DNA from: Thunnus maccoyii
Taxonomy: Eukaryota > Chordata > Actinopteri > Scombriformes > Scombridae
Assembly: GCF_910596095.1 (NCBI RefSeq)
Contig: NC_056551.1
Coordinates: forward strand, 15,207,501-15,271,500
Direction: 5' to 3'
Length of the DNA stretch: 64,000 nt
Part shown: positions 1 through 13,200 of the stretch, piece by piece
How positions within the stretch are numbered: position 1 is the stretch's first letter
Layout of the letters: each line of letters begins with the position of its first letter
Program-made: the position numbers and the translations under genes
Notes under the pieces: generated by a model
What the model saw: the letters and a program-made list of their open reading frames with translations, nothing else
What the model was told of the DNA's origin: nothing
The model's database searches: none

Positions 1-2845
1 AGCTCAAACCAGTCAACATCACAAGTAGGACACTCAAAGAGCGGATAAACCCAAGGCTGGAGAAGACGGTCATGGTTGAGTGGAGGAAAGGTTTAGATCC
101 AAAGATTGAGTATCAGATGTGATGGAACAGTTCAACCAGGGCAGACTCTCCTTCATTAAAGGACAGCAGGTTGCTGTTGGGGGCAAAGAGAAAACAGCTT
201 TGCCCTTGTTGATCTTGTGGTTTAGTTCTGAGGGCAGGGCTGTGTTGTCCAATGTGCTGTGCTGACATGGTTGGAGATGTCACCTGCTTGGCCCTCCTCT
301 CTCTCTCCCCCGCCAGGGACTTATGAGTGATTTCCACTGATATTCTGTCTCATTTCGATGAACGTTTTTCTTTTATTAACCATCAATAAAACCTGACAGT
401 GACTTTAAATCAACACACAAGTTATTTTATGAGTTGCTGTAAGCTGTGCCACACAGAAATCAAGATACTGCCACGATAAATTTTCTAAAAATAATTCTGA
501 TGCATTAGAGATAAGTAAATTATCAAAACTCCATCCCAATAAATATGCACCAAATTAAACATGGAAATTATGTTGTTTGCACAATTTTCCTGTCTAATGC
601 AGAAAATCACTCACCATTTAACGATATCATTCACATATGCAATCACCATGATATTCTACATGATATTGCAAATGTACAACTCCTGATTTTGGATCAGATT
701 AATTATTTTCATTAGATGGTGAAGAAGCTGATTTGATCTCATTTGCATGTGCTTTCAGCTAAATTACTGCTTTTGTTTTCTAATAACAGTTGTTTGGCAA
801 TTCATTTATATAATCAATGCCATCATTTCAACGTACACTTACTTGAACAAACAAATGACAACAAATAAAAAATGAAATGTAATTTAAAAATAAATTTCAT
901 TACAAGACATTTTAGCCATGGAGCGTCATCAGTGTATGTAAAACACACATACTATATCAAGACTTCATGTGCACAAAAAACCCCCATTGGTTCCCTTTAA
1001 AGTGTTTTGTGCACTCATTTATGATAATTTATTGCTGAGTCACTGCTGAATCACCATACTGCAGATGCAATATGCTGTAAGTGTGACAAGCATTCATTCT
1101 GCATGTGTAAACCAAATAGTCTTTTAAACACTTCTTGCTGGCTCTGTGATCTAAATATTCAATCGGGGAATCATACTTACAATTAACTTTTTTTAATTGA
1201 ATTTGAAGTTAATTCTAATGAACAATGATGAAAACTCCACTGAGTTTCATGTCAGTGTATTGCAGTACTGGAATTTTTGCAAAGAGCTCCTCAAATGCTC
1301 AGGGTAGACAAAGAAAATACCATTGCAGTAATTTCTGCAGAGTGAGGATATATTATGTTGCAACAATAAACAATTATGTTAAACTTAATGTATACAGGAT
1401 GTCCAACATATCCCTGTTTGTTACTTTCAACTGAGACATGTTCCCCTTACATTTAATTAAATACATTTTCAGTGTTTGTTTTTGGCTCATGCATCTGCTT
1501 CTTGGCACAGCTTTGGCCTCTCTGGAGCTCTGTTAGGCTAGCTGTTTGAAAACTTGCACATGATTGTACTGTGAGTGCCAGACCTCATTTACAGCTGACT
1601 GGCATCCAGCCTAATATGACCCACCTTTGTTGTTGTGTTTGTAATTGTGATTAAGCCATTTTAAAGTTCAAGCTCTTATACAGGGGTGTGTTTATCATTT
1701 TTAAACCCTGCGTAGTGTGACTAGTATCGGAAATTAGCCCTGGCTGTGAGCACATGTACATGAGGACAAAACAAATGCTTAAAATTTTCAATGTGACTAC
1801 AACATAGAGAATTTTGAACAAAGTATATGCACAAGTCACTGCTAATGAACTTTATTTTTAAATCTATTAATTTAGTCCCTTCAAGAACACATAAAAGTGG
1901 GGTTGTTTAGCTGGCCAGTGACTGCTGTTTAATGTAACAGTTATCCACTGTAACAAAAAGAGAATACAAATAAAAATGAGAAATTATGCACGTCATTTAT
2001 TTTCATTTGTCATTTAACATCGCAATGCAAAAAGGACCACTGCAAAGCAGAGTTGTATTGAATGTAGGATCACTTACTGGTATTAGCTAATACACATCTA
2101 TAACCTTTAATTAATAACATGGGTATTACAATAAATATTACAATATAAATGCCTTCATTTAGAATATTAACAGTCCTTTGTTACACATTTACAATCTCGT
2201 TTTTCCTATCATGAAACAAACAGAATAGAGACGATTTTGCTAATAACTGCACAGTCGAGTCTGATGGCAGGTTTGTCGAGACTAAATTGAATTCCAAATC
2301 ATTTGGATGTGTTTGATGACCAGGCCAACAATAGCCCTAATCCTAATTACCTCAAACACTGACCAAAAAATATTTTTCAAATAATTTTATAACAGAATAT
2401 TCTTTAGTCCAGAACCCATGGGGATGGACAACAACAGATCCACATGTCACTTTAGGCCTCAATAGTTTAACAAACTAGAAGTATTATAAATTATCTCATT
2501 CTTGTGTATACACAGTAAAATTCTAATTGTACATGTAATATATTCTTTGGAGTCATGATTCACCACGGTTTGCATATTTAAACTATTTCAGATGTCATTC
2601 ATAATCCATTGTGATTTTCAGACTATCATCCAATGACAAAATCCATCAAATCTATACTGCCAAATAACCTTCATAATAAATACATGTAAATATTTGGCAC
2701 ATCCTGGAAACAAAAGAAAGTATGTTTAACTGAATTGTTTTTCTCTGTCTCTACAAGAATGATCAGATGGCATAAATCCGTATTTCACACCAATGGAGAG
2801 TGTCTCTACAGGATTTAATTGACTTGGCTGGCCGTGTTGTCATGT
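1..2845 (-). other. 3' UTR and downstream flank of ARVCF
   Basis: AT-rich DNA with no coding signal on either strand. The ARVCF stop codon is at 2846-2848, so the 3' UTR lies just to the left. Reverse-strand AATAAA motifs that could serve as poly(A) signals occur at 1996-2001 and 1851-1856. I cannot tell which is used. I see no gene or RNA gene in the rest. Confidence 0.5.
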
Positions 2846-4180
2846 TTACACCCAGGAGTCCAGTGGTGGAGGTTTGTTATCCATGAGGCCCACTGCAGGC
2901 CTGCCAGCTCTGATGAAGTGTTTTCTTTCGCTTATCGCCTAGGTCGAGAAAAATGCACACAGCCGGCGTTACTCAATTTAAATGAAAAGCACTGACATTT
3001 ACAAATGCAAGAAAACCTTTATTACAAAATTCTCTCTTATCCTCTACACCGGGGATGGTTAACAAAGTCAATTTTAAGTAATCTTCAGAAAACATGTATG
3101 CATTGGGTACAGATTACCTGGAGAGCGTCTCTTTCCACAACAGGTCCTTTTCCATCTGCAACTCTATCACTCGGCTCTAAGCTGGAATACACATCTGCGA
3201 GGGAAAATCATAATAAAGTCAGCTGCAGGCAATATGGCAAATCTGTAGCAAAGGGGAGTTTTGGAAATACATGAAGAGAAGAAGTACATATGTAAATCAT
3301 AGTTCTGCTATTCACCACAGAAGGCACTTTTGGAAAATGTAAGTATAATCATTTAAAATTGAAATGCTTCCTGAAAAGCTCATCAAAAAAGCTTCAGTAA
3401 GGAACAAATAAAAGAAGATTTTGCCACAAAAAGTGACAAATCAAATAATACAAATTTCCAAATGGACTATTGATTTGAACAGAAGCACTGGAGAGAGAAA
3501 AAGGCAAATGCAATTAAATAATTTATGAGTCATTTTTACCTTTTCCCCCACAAATTCATATTTCAAAAGGAGTTTAATTTCTGTTCATAATTTATAAGGA
3601 AGCCTTAAAAGAAAATCCCTGTTTTAGTGGGAAGCTAGAGGTCGCTCTTGATGTGGGAAAGTAGGAGCCCTTTTTGGAAAAACATTGAAACAAAATGTGA
3701 CTGGTGATGCGTGAAACGGTCCTGCCTCTGGGAGAGTCTGTTCAGGCTAATAAGCCAAGTCTGCGCACTGATAACCTTGGTAGCACATCATTGGTTTAAG
3801 GCGATGTTTCAGAAGAATATGGTCTGGGACTGAAAATGCCCATTTCTTTGTCTGTGACATGACAAGAGCCACAGTATGTTCTAAAAGCAGTTTTGCTCCC
3901 TGAGCTAGAGGACACTTTTCTCATTTGGATGACGGTTTAATAACATTTTGCTGAAGGAATGCATGCAATGATTTGCTGACCTTGGTTTTTGTCCATGAGA
4001 GGCAAGGTGATGTCATCACTGCCTTGCTTTCCACTCTTAGATTTTTTAGTCGCTCCAGTAGTTGTTGGCTTTGAAAGACAAGAGGGATTACATCACTGGA
4101 TGACAACCAGAATGCTTATCACAAAAACGCATATATTTGCTTTTAAATATGACTTGCACTGAGCCTTGGACAGTTTGTGT

Positions 4181-4277
<97 letters not shown>

Positions 4278-7200
4278 GGATGCAACAGGAGACAATATGC
4301 TTAAAGTAATCTGTGATCCCTTTAACACCTTGCTGGAAAGGGTGTTTTGTGTTCGGGTGCTCGGTGACCTTCAGCCTACTGCACAAACAATTTCCAGGTT
4401 TCAAATTGAGCCCAAATGTCACCGTCTTCACTTTTCTATTTTCCCAACCAAGCAGATTTCACAGTTAATGTAGGTTGGGTTTTTTTCCCCTCATCCATGT
4501 TTGATGACTTTGTTACCTTCTGAGGTGGACGCAGGTTACTACCAGATATTAAAGGAGGAGTATCAAAATTAAAAAAATGTGTCACTGTTGAAACTTCTAT
4601 GAAGTTCATTACACATGCTGATTCTCTCTACGTTCTTGGAGTTGTAAAATGTCAGGAAATCATAAGAAATACCTTAAAGTGGCTCTTGTTCCAGCCTGCC
4701 TTGATTAGAGTGTTTCTCAGGTCCTTGTAGGCCCATATTGTTTGAAGCACATGGGAAGCGGCTTTGGTCTCACGTGCTGATTGGCTGACAACATATCATC
4801 AGACCGTGTGTTAAACAGCAGAGGACAGCTTTGAGACAGTCCTGTCCCAATGATTAAAATCCCTTTCTGATTGTCCTGGGATGTGATGCTTCTAATATAT
4901 TATTATATAAAGTTTATAATTTAGACATTACCTTGACTTGTTGATTGCCACCAGTTTCTGAACAGCATGACCCTGTATGATGGCTCGGGCGTTCTCTGGG
5001 CTATCTGTGACGATCTCATGAATCGTGTTCAGAATTGACACCACTGTATCTCCCTCCAGATTCTTTGCTGGGTGCTGCTGCCCACATGGCAGATTACCAA
5101 CAAGGTCCCTCAAAGCGTAGCTCCCTGTAACAACAGAATAACAACATAGCAAAATTAGTGTTGAGTGTGCAGGTGTAGATATGAGTTACAAGCTGTTACC
5201 TATTAAGTCTTTATTCCTTCTGTCCATGGCCAGGTTGCGGAGAGCAATAGCCACAGCTCGGACCACTTTGTCCACATCTGAGCGCAGCAGCTCTACCAGG
5301 ATTGGCAGCCCTTTCTCTTTTCTCACTGTGGCCCGGATGAAGCTGGACCACTACAAGCACAGACATAAAACATAACAGCTGAGTGATGTCAGCCTTGGCA
5401 TTTTTGAAAGCATCTGCTAGATTTAGCTTTGAGGGCCCCCTTTTATATCTTAACCACCCAAATCATTTGTCACCACTAGTGCACCACAAAAATGAATTGC
5501 CATCTATTCTATAAATAAGAACTAAGTTCTACTCTCTCAACACCTGTCTTGTGTGTGATCCAACTTGATATCAAATTTTAAAACTCCTTTTTTCTTAGCC
5601 TAGCCTCAGAATTAAATCATAGTGGCATTCATGGCACAGTATATCTAAACATATTATTTGATGGGCCTAATGATCCACTTGCGGGACATAGTAGTAAAGG
5701 TTGTTTCTTATGATACAGGATTAAGATGATCATCTCCCTCCTTACGCGCCTCAAAAACAAAATCCATCCCCAAATTAAATTCACATATGTTATTCCTTTA
5801 TGATACAGCTCTATTTTAAGTCTCCACTTGAGCTGAACAGCAGAGACATCCTATTCATGATGTCATTTAGAGACAAATCCTGAATCCGCTCCTGAATGAG
5901 GACACTCATAACCATCGCAACCCCTATAGGCGTATAAGAAGTAACTATTCAATTCACTCACAGCCCAGTGTCCCGCAGCAAGGTTCTGCAGCGCTCCTGC
6001 TGCTGCCTCCAGGGTGTTGTGGTTGTGACTGCAGGTGAGAAGAGACAGGTAAAGCCTCACCACCTCTGGCTGGTAGAGCAGCTCCAACCCTTTAACAGAG
6101 AGGCAGAGAACATCAGGGATGGCATTCAAGCAGTGGAAAAGTACCAGCATGACCATCAGTGGCTAAATATTTAAATGTTGTGTTTAAATGAAGGTGTTTT
6201 TATCAGTGTACATTAGATTTGCCAGACAGCTACACAGCATTTCCTCTAGTTTGTTAGGTTAGTAGGTAGGTAGGTCAGTAAATGAACATATAGATTAATT
6301 TAATTAAACGAGACTGAAGAAAATTACGGATCCTGCAGACTCCTGCAGAGGATTTTTGTATTGAGCCAGTGGAGGCTGCTGGACAGCTGCCAAGTAGTAT
6401 AAAGCTTACCCGAGACCGTAACATGCTTGTCATTCTGATTTGCATTCACTGGCTGGAGCGTGGGAGGCATGAGCTTAGCTCTGATCTCTTTTCCGACGGC
6501 AGCCAGATCCACATATACTGTACAGTATTATGCCTTACAGTACAATGGTGGGATATTTGCCACAGTTTCTACATGCAATATGATTTCAGGGGTAAAAACA
6601 GCCATTACACTGTAGAAAATGTAAAGATAGTTAAGGAGCACCAGAAGTATATGATAAAGATATATCAGTGTCCATGGGTCATGCCGTATCTTTGGATCGT
6701 AGCTAATTCCAGTGCCTGTCTTATATTGCCAGAGGAAATGTTCCTCCTCTAGATGTGGGCAGATAAAAATGTTATCACTCTTTCAGTTGGTGGGTCATTT
6801 TGTTTCAGTAATAAAACTCTCCTCAAGTGGTGCAGGTGCTGATGTGTGGCTTTGCATTTAAATGGGCTCTCTGCCAGGCCATGCCAACGTCATGCATACA
6901 AAGCAAATAACCTAGACCTATAACACAGACAGCAGGTACGGATGCTTCATTATGATGATAATGATGATGATATATGATGGAAGCTGTTCATAATTTATCT
7001 GCCTGTAATCTATTAGTAATGAACCTGATGTATAGTTGTAGTACAGCAATCAGTATTTCTGTTCAATCTAAAATGCAGTGTTTTATGTTAAGTTTTTCAA
7101 ATATATACCTTTCATTTGTTCTGTACGTTTTGGTAAATCCAATGTTCCATATTTTCTGTCCATTAATCCATTTTTCCAACCTGTACATCACGGATACACA

Positions 7201-10200
7201 CATGCACACAAACACCATTTTTCATTACATCAGTACAAATAAGACAAAAAAAGACAAAACGCGGTATCGAAGCATCATATTACTGTCATGAAAATATTCT
7301 GGAGTGACGAGCAGACTGACCTTGATTGAACCACTCCTCTAATGAATAAAGTTTGAAGGGAAAAGAAGGAAGAACAATGTCAGAGATTTGATTATGCTGG
7401 AAAAGGACACAGCAGCAGATAACACAGAGCTCCTCCATGTGGTGAGACAGTACTCATGTTGATGCCCACAAAAAAGAGGAAAGTAATTCCCACCAAAGTC
7501 AAGACATATTGTTTTGTTATGGTACAAAAGTTGAAAAGTCTTTACCAACTTGTACTAACCACATACCAGTCTTCCTCAGGCTCAAACAATCACACACTAA
7601 TTACAGGATTCAATCACACATGATAATTTTCACAGCCACATCCGACTCCCCCATTATACTCAGTAAACAAACACTATAAAAGAAAAAAAGAAAAATATTT
7701 ATACAATAAAAGAATAGAAAATAAAAAATAAAAAAGAAGAAATTAATTAAAATTAAAAGCAAAGAAAATCAATACGTAATTAATTTCATTTTAAAAAGAT
7801 CCATCATCATTGAGGCTAGAATATGCAGGGGAATTCAATTTACTAATCCAAAAGATTTCTCTTTAGAGTTTTTCACATTGTCTACATTATGCGAGTGCCC
7901 AAGTAAGTATACTAGTAATAAATGTGACAAAACAAAAGTATTTTTCACTTTTTTATGAAATTATTGATTTTCCCACCCAATTTTCTTCTGTTATTTCCTC
8001 ATTTTATCCATTTTTTTCTTTTATATCTTTTTTCTTTTCATTTTTCAATTATATTTTTGTTTTGTTTGGGTTTTTTGGTAGGAGGTACATACAGGTGTAA
8101 CAAGTAAGACTGTGTCTGTGAACACTTAATTCACTAGTCTGAGTATGTGATTGCTTGACCCTGAGGAAGACCTGTGTGTGGTTGTTATCATGCAGCCACT
8201 ACAATGAAGGCTTTTTGACTTTTGTACCTTGATGAAGCAGTTTGCCTTGACTTTTGTGGGGATTCATTCCCCTTTTTTGTGGACAATGATTGCCCACCAG
8301 TGCATCGGGAGCACCTGTTTTTATGTTACATCACCAGATCTAAGACACGCTTCCTCATTTAAGGGTTCGTGCTTGGCTTAGAAAGGCATTTTTCGTAGAT
8401 TGGTTGTGTTCTTGAGTTTTTGTAATTGGTTGAAAGGTTAGCATTGTTGAAAAGCTGCGAAACTTTCAATTAACCCTAACCCTATTATTTCTTCATTAAG
8501 TTGTTCCCTCCAGCACTGCTGCAGCCTATTAATTACAGTATATCATCTGTAATTCAAATGGTTATTTATTTGGGTTATGCATCAGTAGCAAGTGGTTTTC
8601 ACAGCTGGAAAAACCTTCCTGGTTGTTACATCAGTTGCATGGTGTTAAAAATACATAACTGTTGTACCAGTATGTATATGCAAGCTTTTTCAATTTTGGA
8701 ACTGGTTCTCCTGCAGACCAAAATCCATCATCAGCCACTGTACGTGTAGGGCGTTTATAAAATATTCAGGCTCTAATTGGCAGAAAAAGGGGGCAAGAAA
8801 TGTGAAACCAAGACCCAAAGCCAGGACAATAAATAAAGAAAAATTCAAACAGAAAAAACATTAAATGTTATTCTGTAAGGGTTTTACAAGTTTATAGATA
8901 GTGGCTAATGATCTCTAAAATTAGGTAATCATCTCTAAATTAAGAAAATAAATCTTATTAAAAGCTGGAAACATGCAGAGTGTTACAAGAGGTGGTCTGC
9001 ATTCATAAACTGTAAAAGCTTCAGAAATCAGTCTTGCTCTTGTACAATCAGTGCATCAGTGCATCTCTTTTAGTAGTCTGAGCTGCAGAACCTGTGCTAT
9101 TTTAAGCTCCCTTTTGGACATGCACCTAGAGCATATTCAAGTGTGTTAATTATTACATGTATCTTCTGAATGTCCCTGCTACGCAAGAGCAAATAAATGA
9201 ACCTGAGAGAGGGAATGATAATTATTTCACTTCATTACCTATGATGTCTACAAACCTTTGGGTCTTTTCCCTCCAAAACTGTCAGGCTCATTCCTTTTCT
9301 TCTGTTGCCCCACTGATCTCATCAGATGATTAGCATGGGGCTCCTGAAATCGCTCCACTCCTGGTATTTCTTTGTGAACATGGTAGGACAGGTTTCGCAG
9401 GATGCAGACGCAGTTCTCCACTGACTAAATAGAGGACAATGACAGAAGATTTCAATCAAAGACGCTGTACAGAGGAAGCAGGAGTATTTATTTATTCGTA
9501 GTATTTATTTATTTTTAGAATAAAATGTGTAGATGATTCATCAAAATTGTAATTCTTAGGAAATATTGCAGACTTTGGAGAACCTTCTCCATACTTTGAT
9601 TACTTTGATGACTAGATTTGAATTAAATATTTGAGTAACCCTTTACTTTAAGTCTCCCTATTTATAGGCAATATAGAGACATTTAATGGATGGTTTATAT
9701 TAACACACCATAATATAGTTATAAAGACTTCTCCTATGAAGACATATTTAAAATTATTACAACTATGTTTTACTATATTGTCATTCATTATCTATAGTCT
9801 CATTAAACACTTCAATCCAGGAACATGAACAATGCGTAAGTTTTCACCTGGATTGTCTCTTTTTTTCTACAAACATAACCTTATGCTATAAGGTAATAAG
9901 GTAATATGCCGTAAAGTGATAAGATGTTCTAAAAATACATCTTGAATTTATTTTTTTCTTAAGACTCAAAATGTAAATCAGTGTGATGACTTCACCAACC
10001 TTATTGTCAGTGTCCTTGCTGACAACGGCTGACTGAAGGGCATGAAGCAGTGCGTCCACCAGCCCCTCACAGTCTCTCAATCTCTGTCGAGCTTCCGCCC
10101 CATCTGAGCTGACATTCCTATTGAAACAACGCTATTAGCAAAGCTTAGAAAACTCAATCCATCACAGGTAAGCTTTTAGTGGCTGCTGTCATTCATTCCT

Positions 10201-13200
10201 TGACAGCAGCCAAGGTTACCTCAGACATCCAGAGGTGTTCTTGAAGACCGTGGTCCACTCGGCACTCTGCAGTTTGGACGGGTCAGCTGAGTCTCTCCTC
10301 CAGCCTGAGTGTGGGATGATGATTTCATCATTCAATGTTTGAAGCCCATGGTTGATGACCGTCATCTTTAGCGGCTCATGTGAGGAGAGGTTCCACAGAG
10401 TCCCTGCAGGGGGAAAGAATTCAAAAAAGTTGTAGAAGTAAGTTGAGGCATTGCTGGTTATGGCTCCAGTGAGACTCAAAGATTCAGCTGTACCTGTGAC
10501 TAACTCTTTGACCTCCATGCTGCTGGACTTCCTCAACAGTCTGACTAAAGCTTGGATGCCATCACAGTTCTTGATGGCCATTTTGTTATTGTGGTCTTTG
10601 CCGTAGGATATGTTGCGCAAAGCACCACAGGCCTTGCGGTGGACCTCAGCTTTAGGATGGTCCAGTAATTCCACCAAAATTGGCACTCCATTCAGCTGGC
10701 GCACCTCCTGCTTGATGCGGTCGTTCTCGTAACACAGGTGCTGCAAATAAGCAGCTGCATTGGACTTGACTGGGTCCATTGGGTGGCTGAGCATCGAGAT
10801 CACCTCATGCAGGTTAGGGTCTCTCCAGCGCGGGTCTCTACGGATGCTGTCCAGGCTGACCATGCTGCTGCGTTTGTGGGGTAACTGCAGGGTCTGCGCT
10901 CTGCACATGGCCTGGAAGAAAGGGTTCAGGTTCCCCTCCAGCTGGGCCATGAAGGCGTCATCGTAGCCACCTCTGAAGAGACAGAAAAAGTCACAAATGC
11001 ATTGAGATTAGGATTAAAAATATACCTCCCTCAATGTTCAGTTTTAACATTAAGTGTTCATATTCAACAGGTTTAATGAAACGGGTTGAATGACATTTTT
11101 GACTTGATGCACCAAGTTTCACTGAGTTTAGCACTATAAGTGAGTTGCTTGTATCTTTTGTAAACAGCTCTGTCACTTTATATAGGCTAAGGAAAAGCTC
11201 CTGGCAGGCAATAACAGGTGAAACCTCCTTATTTATCGACATTGCAGCAGGCTGCCATTCCTGATTGATACCAGCTGCTACTTAACTGCTGTCCATCTGT
11301 CTCTCTGCTGTCCACGCAGACTCACAGGAACAGGATAGAGGTGACTACTGGGTGTCTGTGCAGCTACAATTAATTTGTATAATTACACAGCAAGTCCTCT
11401 GAGATAAAATCAGCTTAATTGTTGATTTGTATTTTGTTTAGATATGTTTGTTACTGTGGCAGTATACAGCACTTCACACATACATTACAGTATACATACA
11501 GGACAATGAGTTATGTGATGTAAAATGTAACTGGTGGAATGAAGTTTATACAATCAAGTCAAACTCTATGTTGTAAACCAGGTCCACCATAGAGGTAAAT
11601 TGGCTTGTCTGTCTGGTAGCCTTTGTGAAAGGTGAATTCATTATCAGGGACCTTATTGATATTTCAGAGATGACAATCCTTTACCCTCCCAGTCTGTTTT
11701 CTCATCACAAAAACATTTAATGGGATCAAAGACTGACCTTATCAATAGACTCCCCCGAAAACCTGTTACAGAAGACAGGGTTAGGGCAATCATCCTTTCC
11801 ACATAGAGAAAATTATCTTTTATTGGCCCTTTATGCAGCCCCTCAGTTCAGCCTCTGTCTGAAACAGGCCATTTTAGCTCCTGTCTCTTTAAGGCCCCCT
11901 CCTGATGAGCCCTCTCTATTGTGATTGGTTAGCTGCCAGAAGCTGCCCCTTGGCAGATTTCCAGCACTTTGGAAGGCTACGTAGCACAGTACAGTACTGT
12001 ACAGTAGTACAGACGTAGTAGTAGGATTTAATTTCTTTTTCTCATTCTTTACTCAAAATGTCAACTTCTCAATTACACCCATACATGTTCAAGCCAAAAT
12101 CTGATCCAATATGCAAGTGGACAACACGACCAGCCCATGGAATAACCTCAGCAAAAACCTTAGCAACAAAGACTGTGGAACGGATGTTTGTTTGTGGGCG
12201 TGACAAATGATCTGATGTCAGTGCAATGGGGACATAGAGGTAAGTTTGCAAATGGGGCATTCAGAGCAGGCTGAAGCCTGGGCTTTTGAATTTTACATAT
12301 GTTCACCTTTAAATGTACTCTTTTAAAAGCAGACTAAAACATATCTTTTTTCACAAGCTTTTAGTTAGGTTAATGGGTGAAACCTTCTTTTTAGAAACTA
12401 CTATTATTATTGTTATTTCTTTGAACAATGATAACGATTGGTTTTTTTCATTGTTTTTTGATTGTTTTTAAGCACATTGAGTTTACGCCTGCCGTATAAA
12501 ATGTCCTATATAAATAAATTTGACTTGACTTGACTTGACTCATGTTTTGGAACTTTGATTATGTTTAACATAGACGTCCAACATTATAACAGTATATAAT
12601 TGACAGAAAATCACAAAAAGCATGATATGTCCCCTTTAAACCTTGTTAATTGACTGAGTGTCAAAGCAACACACAAATGCTACTGTTTCACTTTCCCTTG
12701 GCACCTTCAAAGTGTATGAGTACCTGTGCGAACTGATTTGTATTTTACTCTACATGTTCTTGGTACCATGGAAACCACAAGAGTCCTTGAAATCCATTTA
12801 TACAGTCTCCCCTGTGGGATCAATAAAGTTTTATCTAATGTACCACCCTTACCTGGTTCTCGACGGCTCCCTGAGGAGCTCCATGGTGGTAATTGGCCTG
12901 AACTGATGGATTCCACCCAGTGTTGGGTAACTGGCGGCTGGGTGGTCAGTCTTCATGTCCAGAGGGTTTTCGCCCCGTTCACCGAGGCCATCCTCGTCTG
13001 TCTGGCTGCGGAGACCTGAGGGAGCATAGCTGTCCCTGAGGAAGGGTAAGGTGTAGTGAGCCCCGGGCTGGAAGTTTTTGGTTGGCCAATAGCTGTGAAG
13101 GGAAGCGCGGGACAGGCTTCCATACCCTGCACACAAATCACCCCCGATGCCTCTGTAGCTGTCAGGTAGGGTGTACACTCTACTCTGGCTGTCTGGGTTC

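Noticed and set aside
4088-4473. Open frames of poly(His-Thr) and poly(Cys-Val)
   Set aside because: They only reflect the TG/CA microsatellite, with no conserved sequence on either side.
6400-6500. Candidate ARVCF cassette exon on the minus strand (frame containing [12 protein letters not shown], ending at a GTAAGC donor)
   Set aside because: It has a decent donor but no similarity to the expected ARVCF segment and no convincing acceptor with a matching phase.
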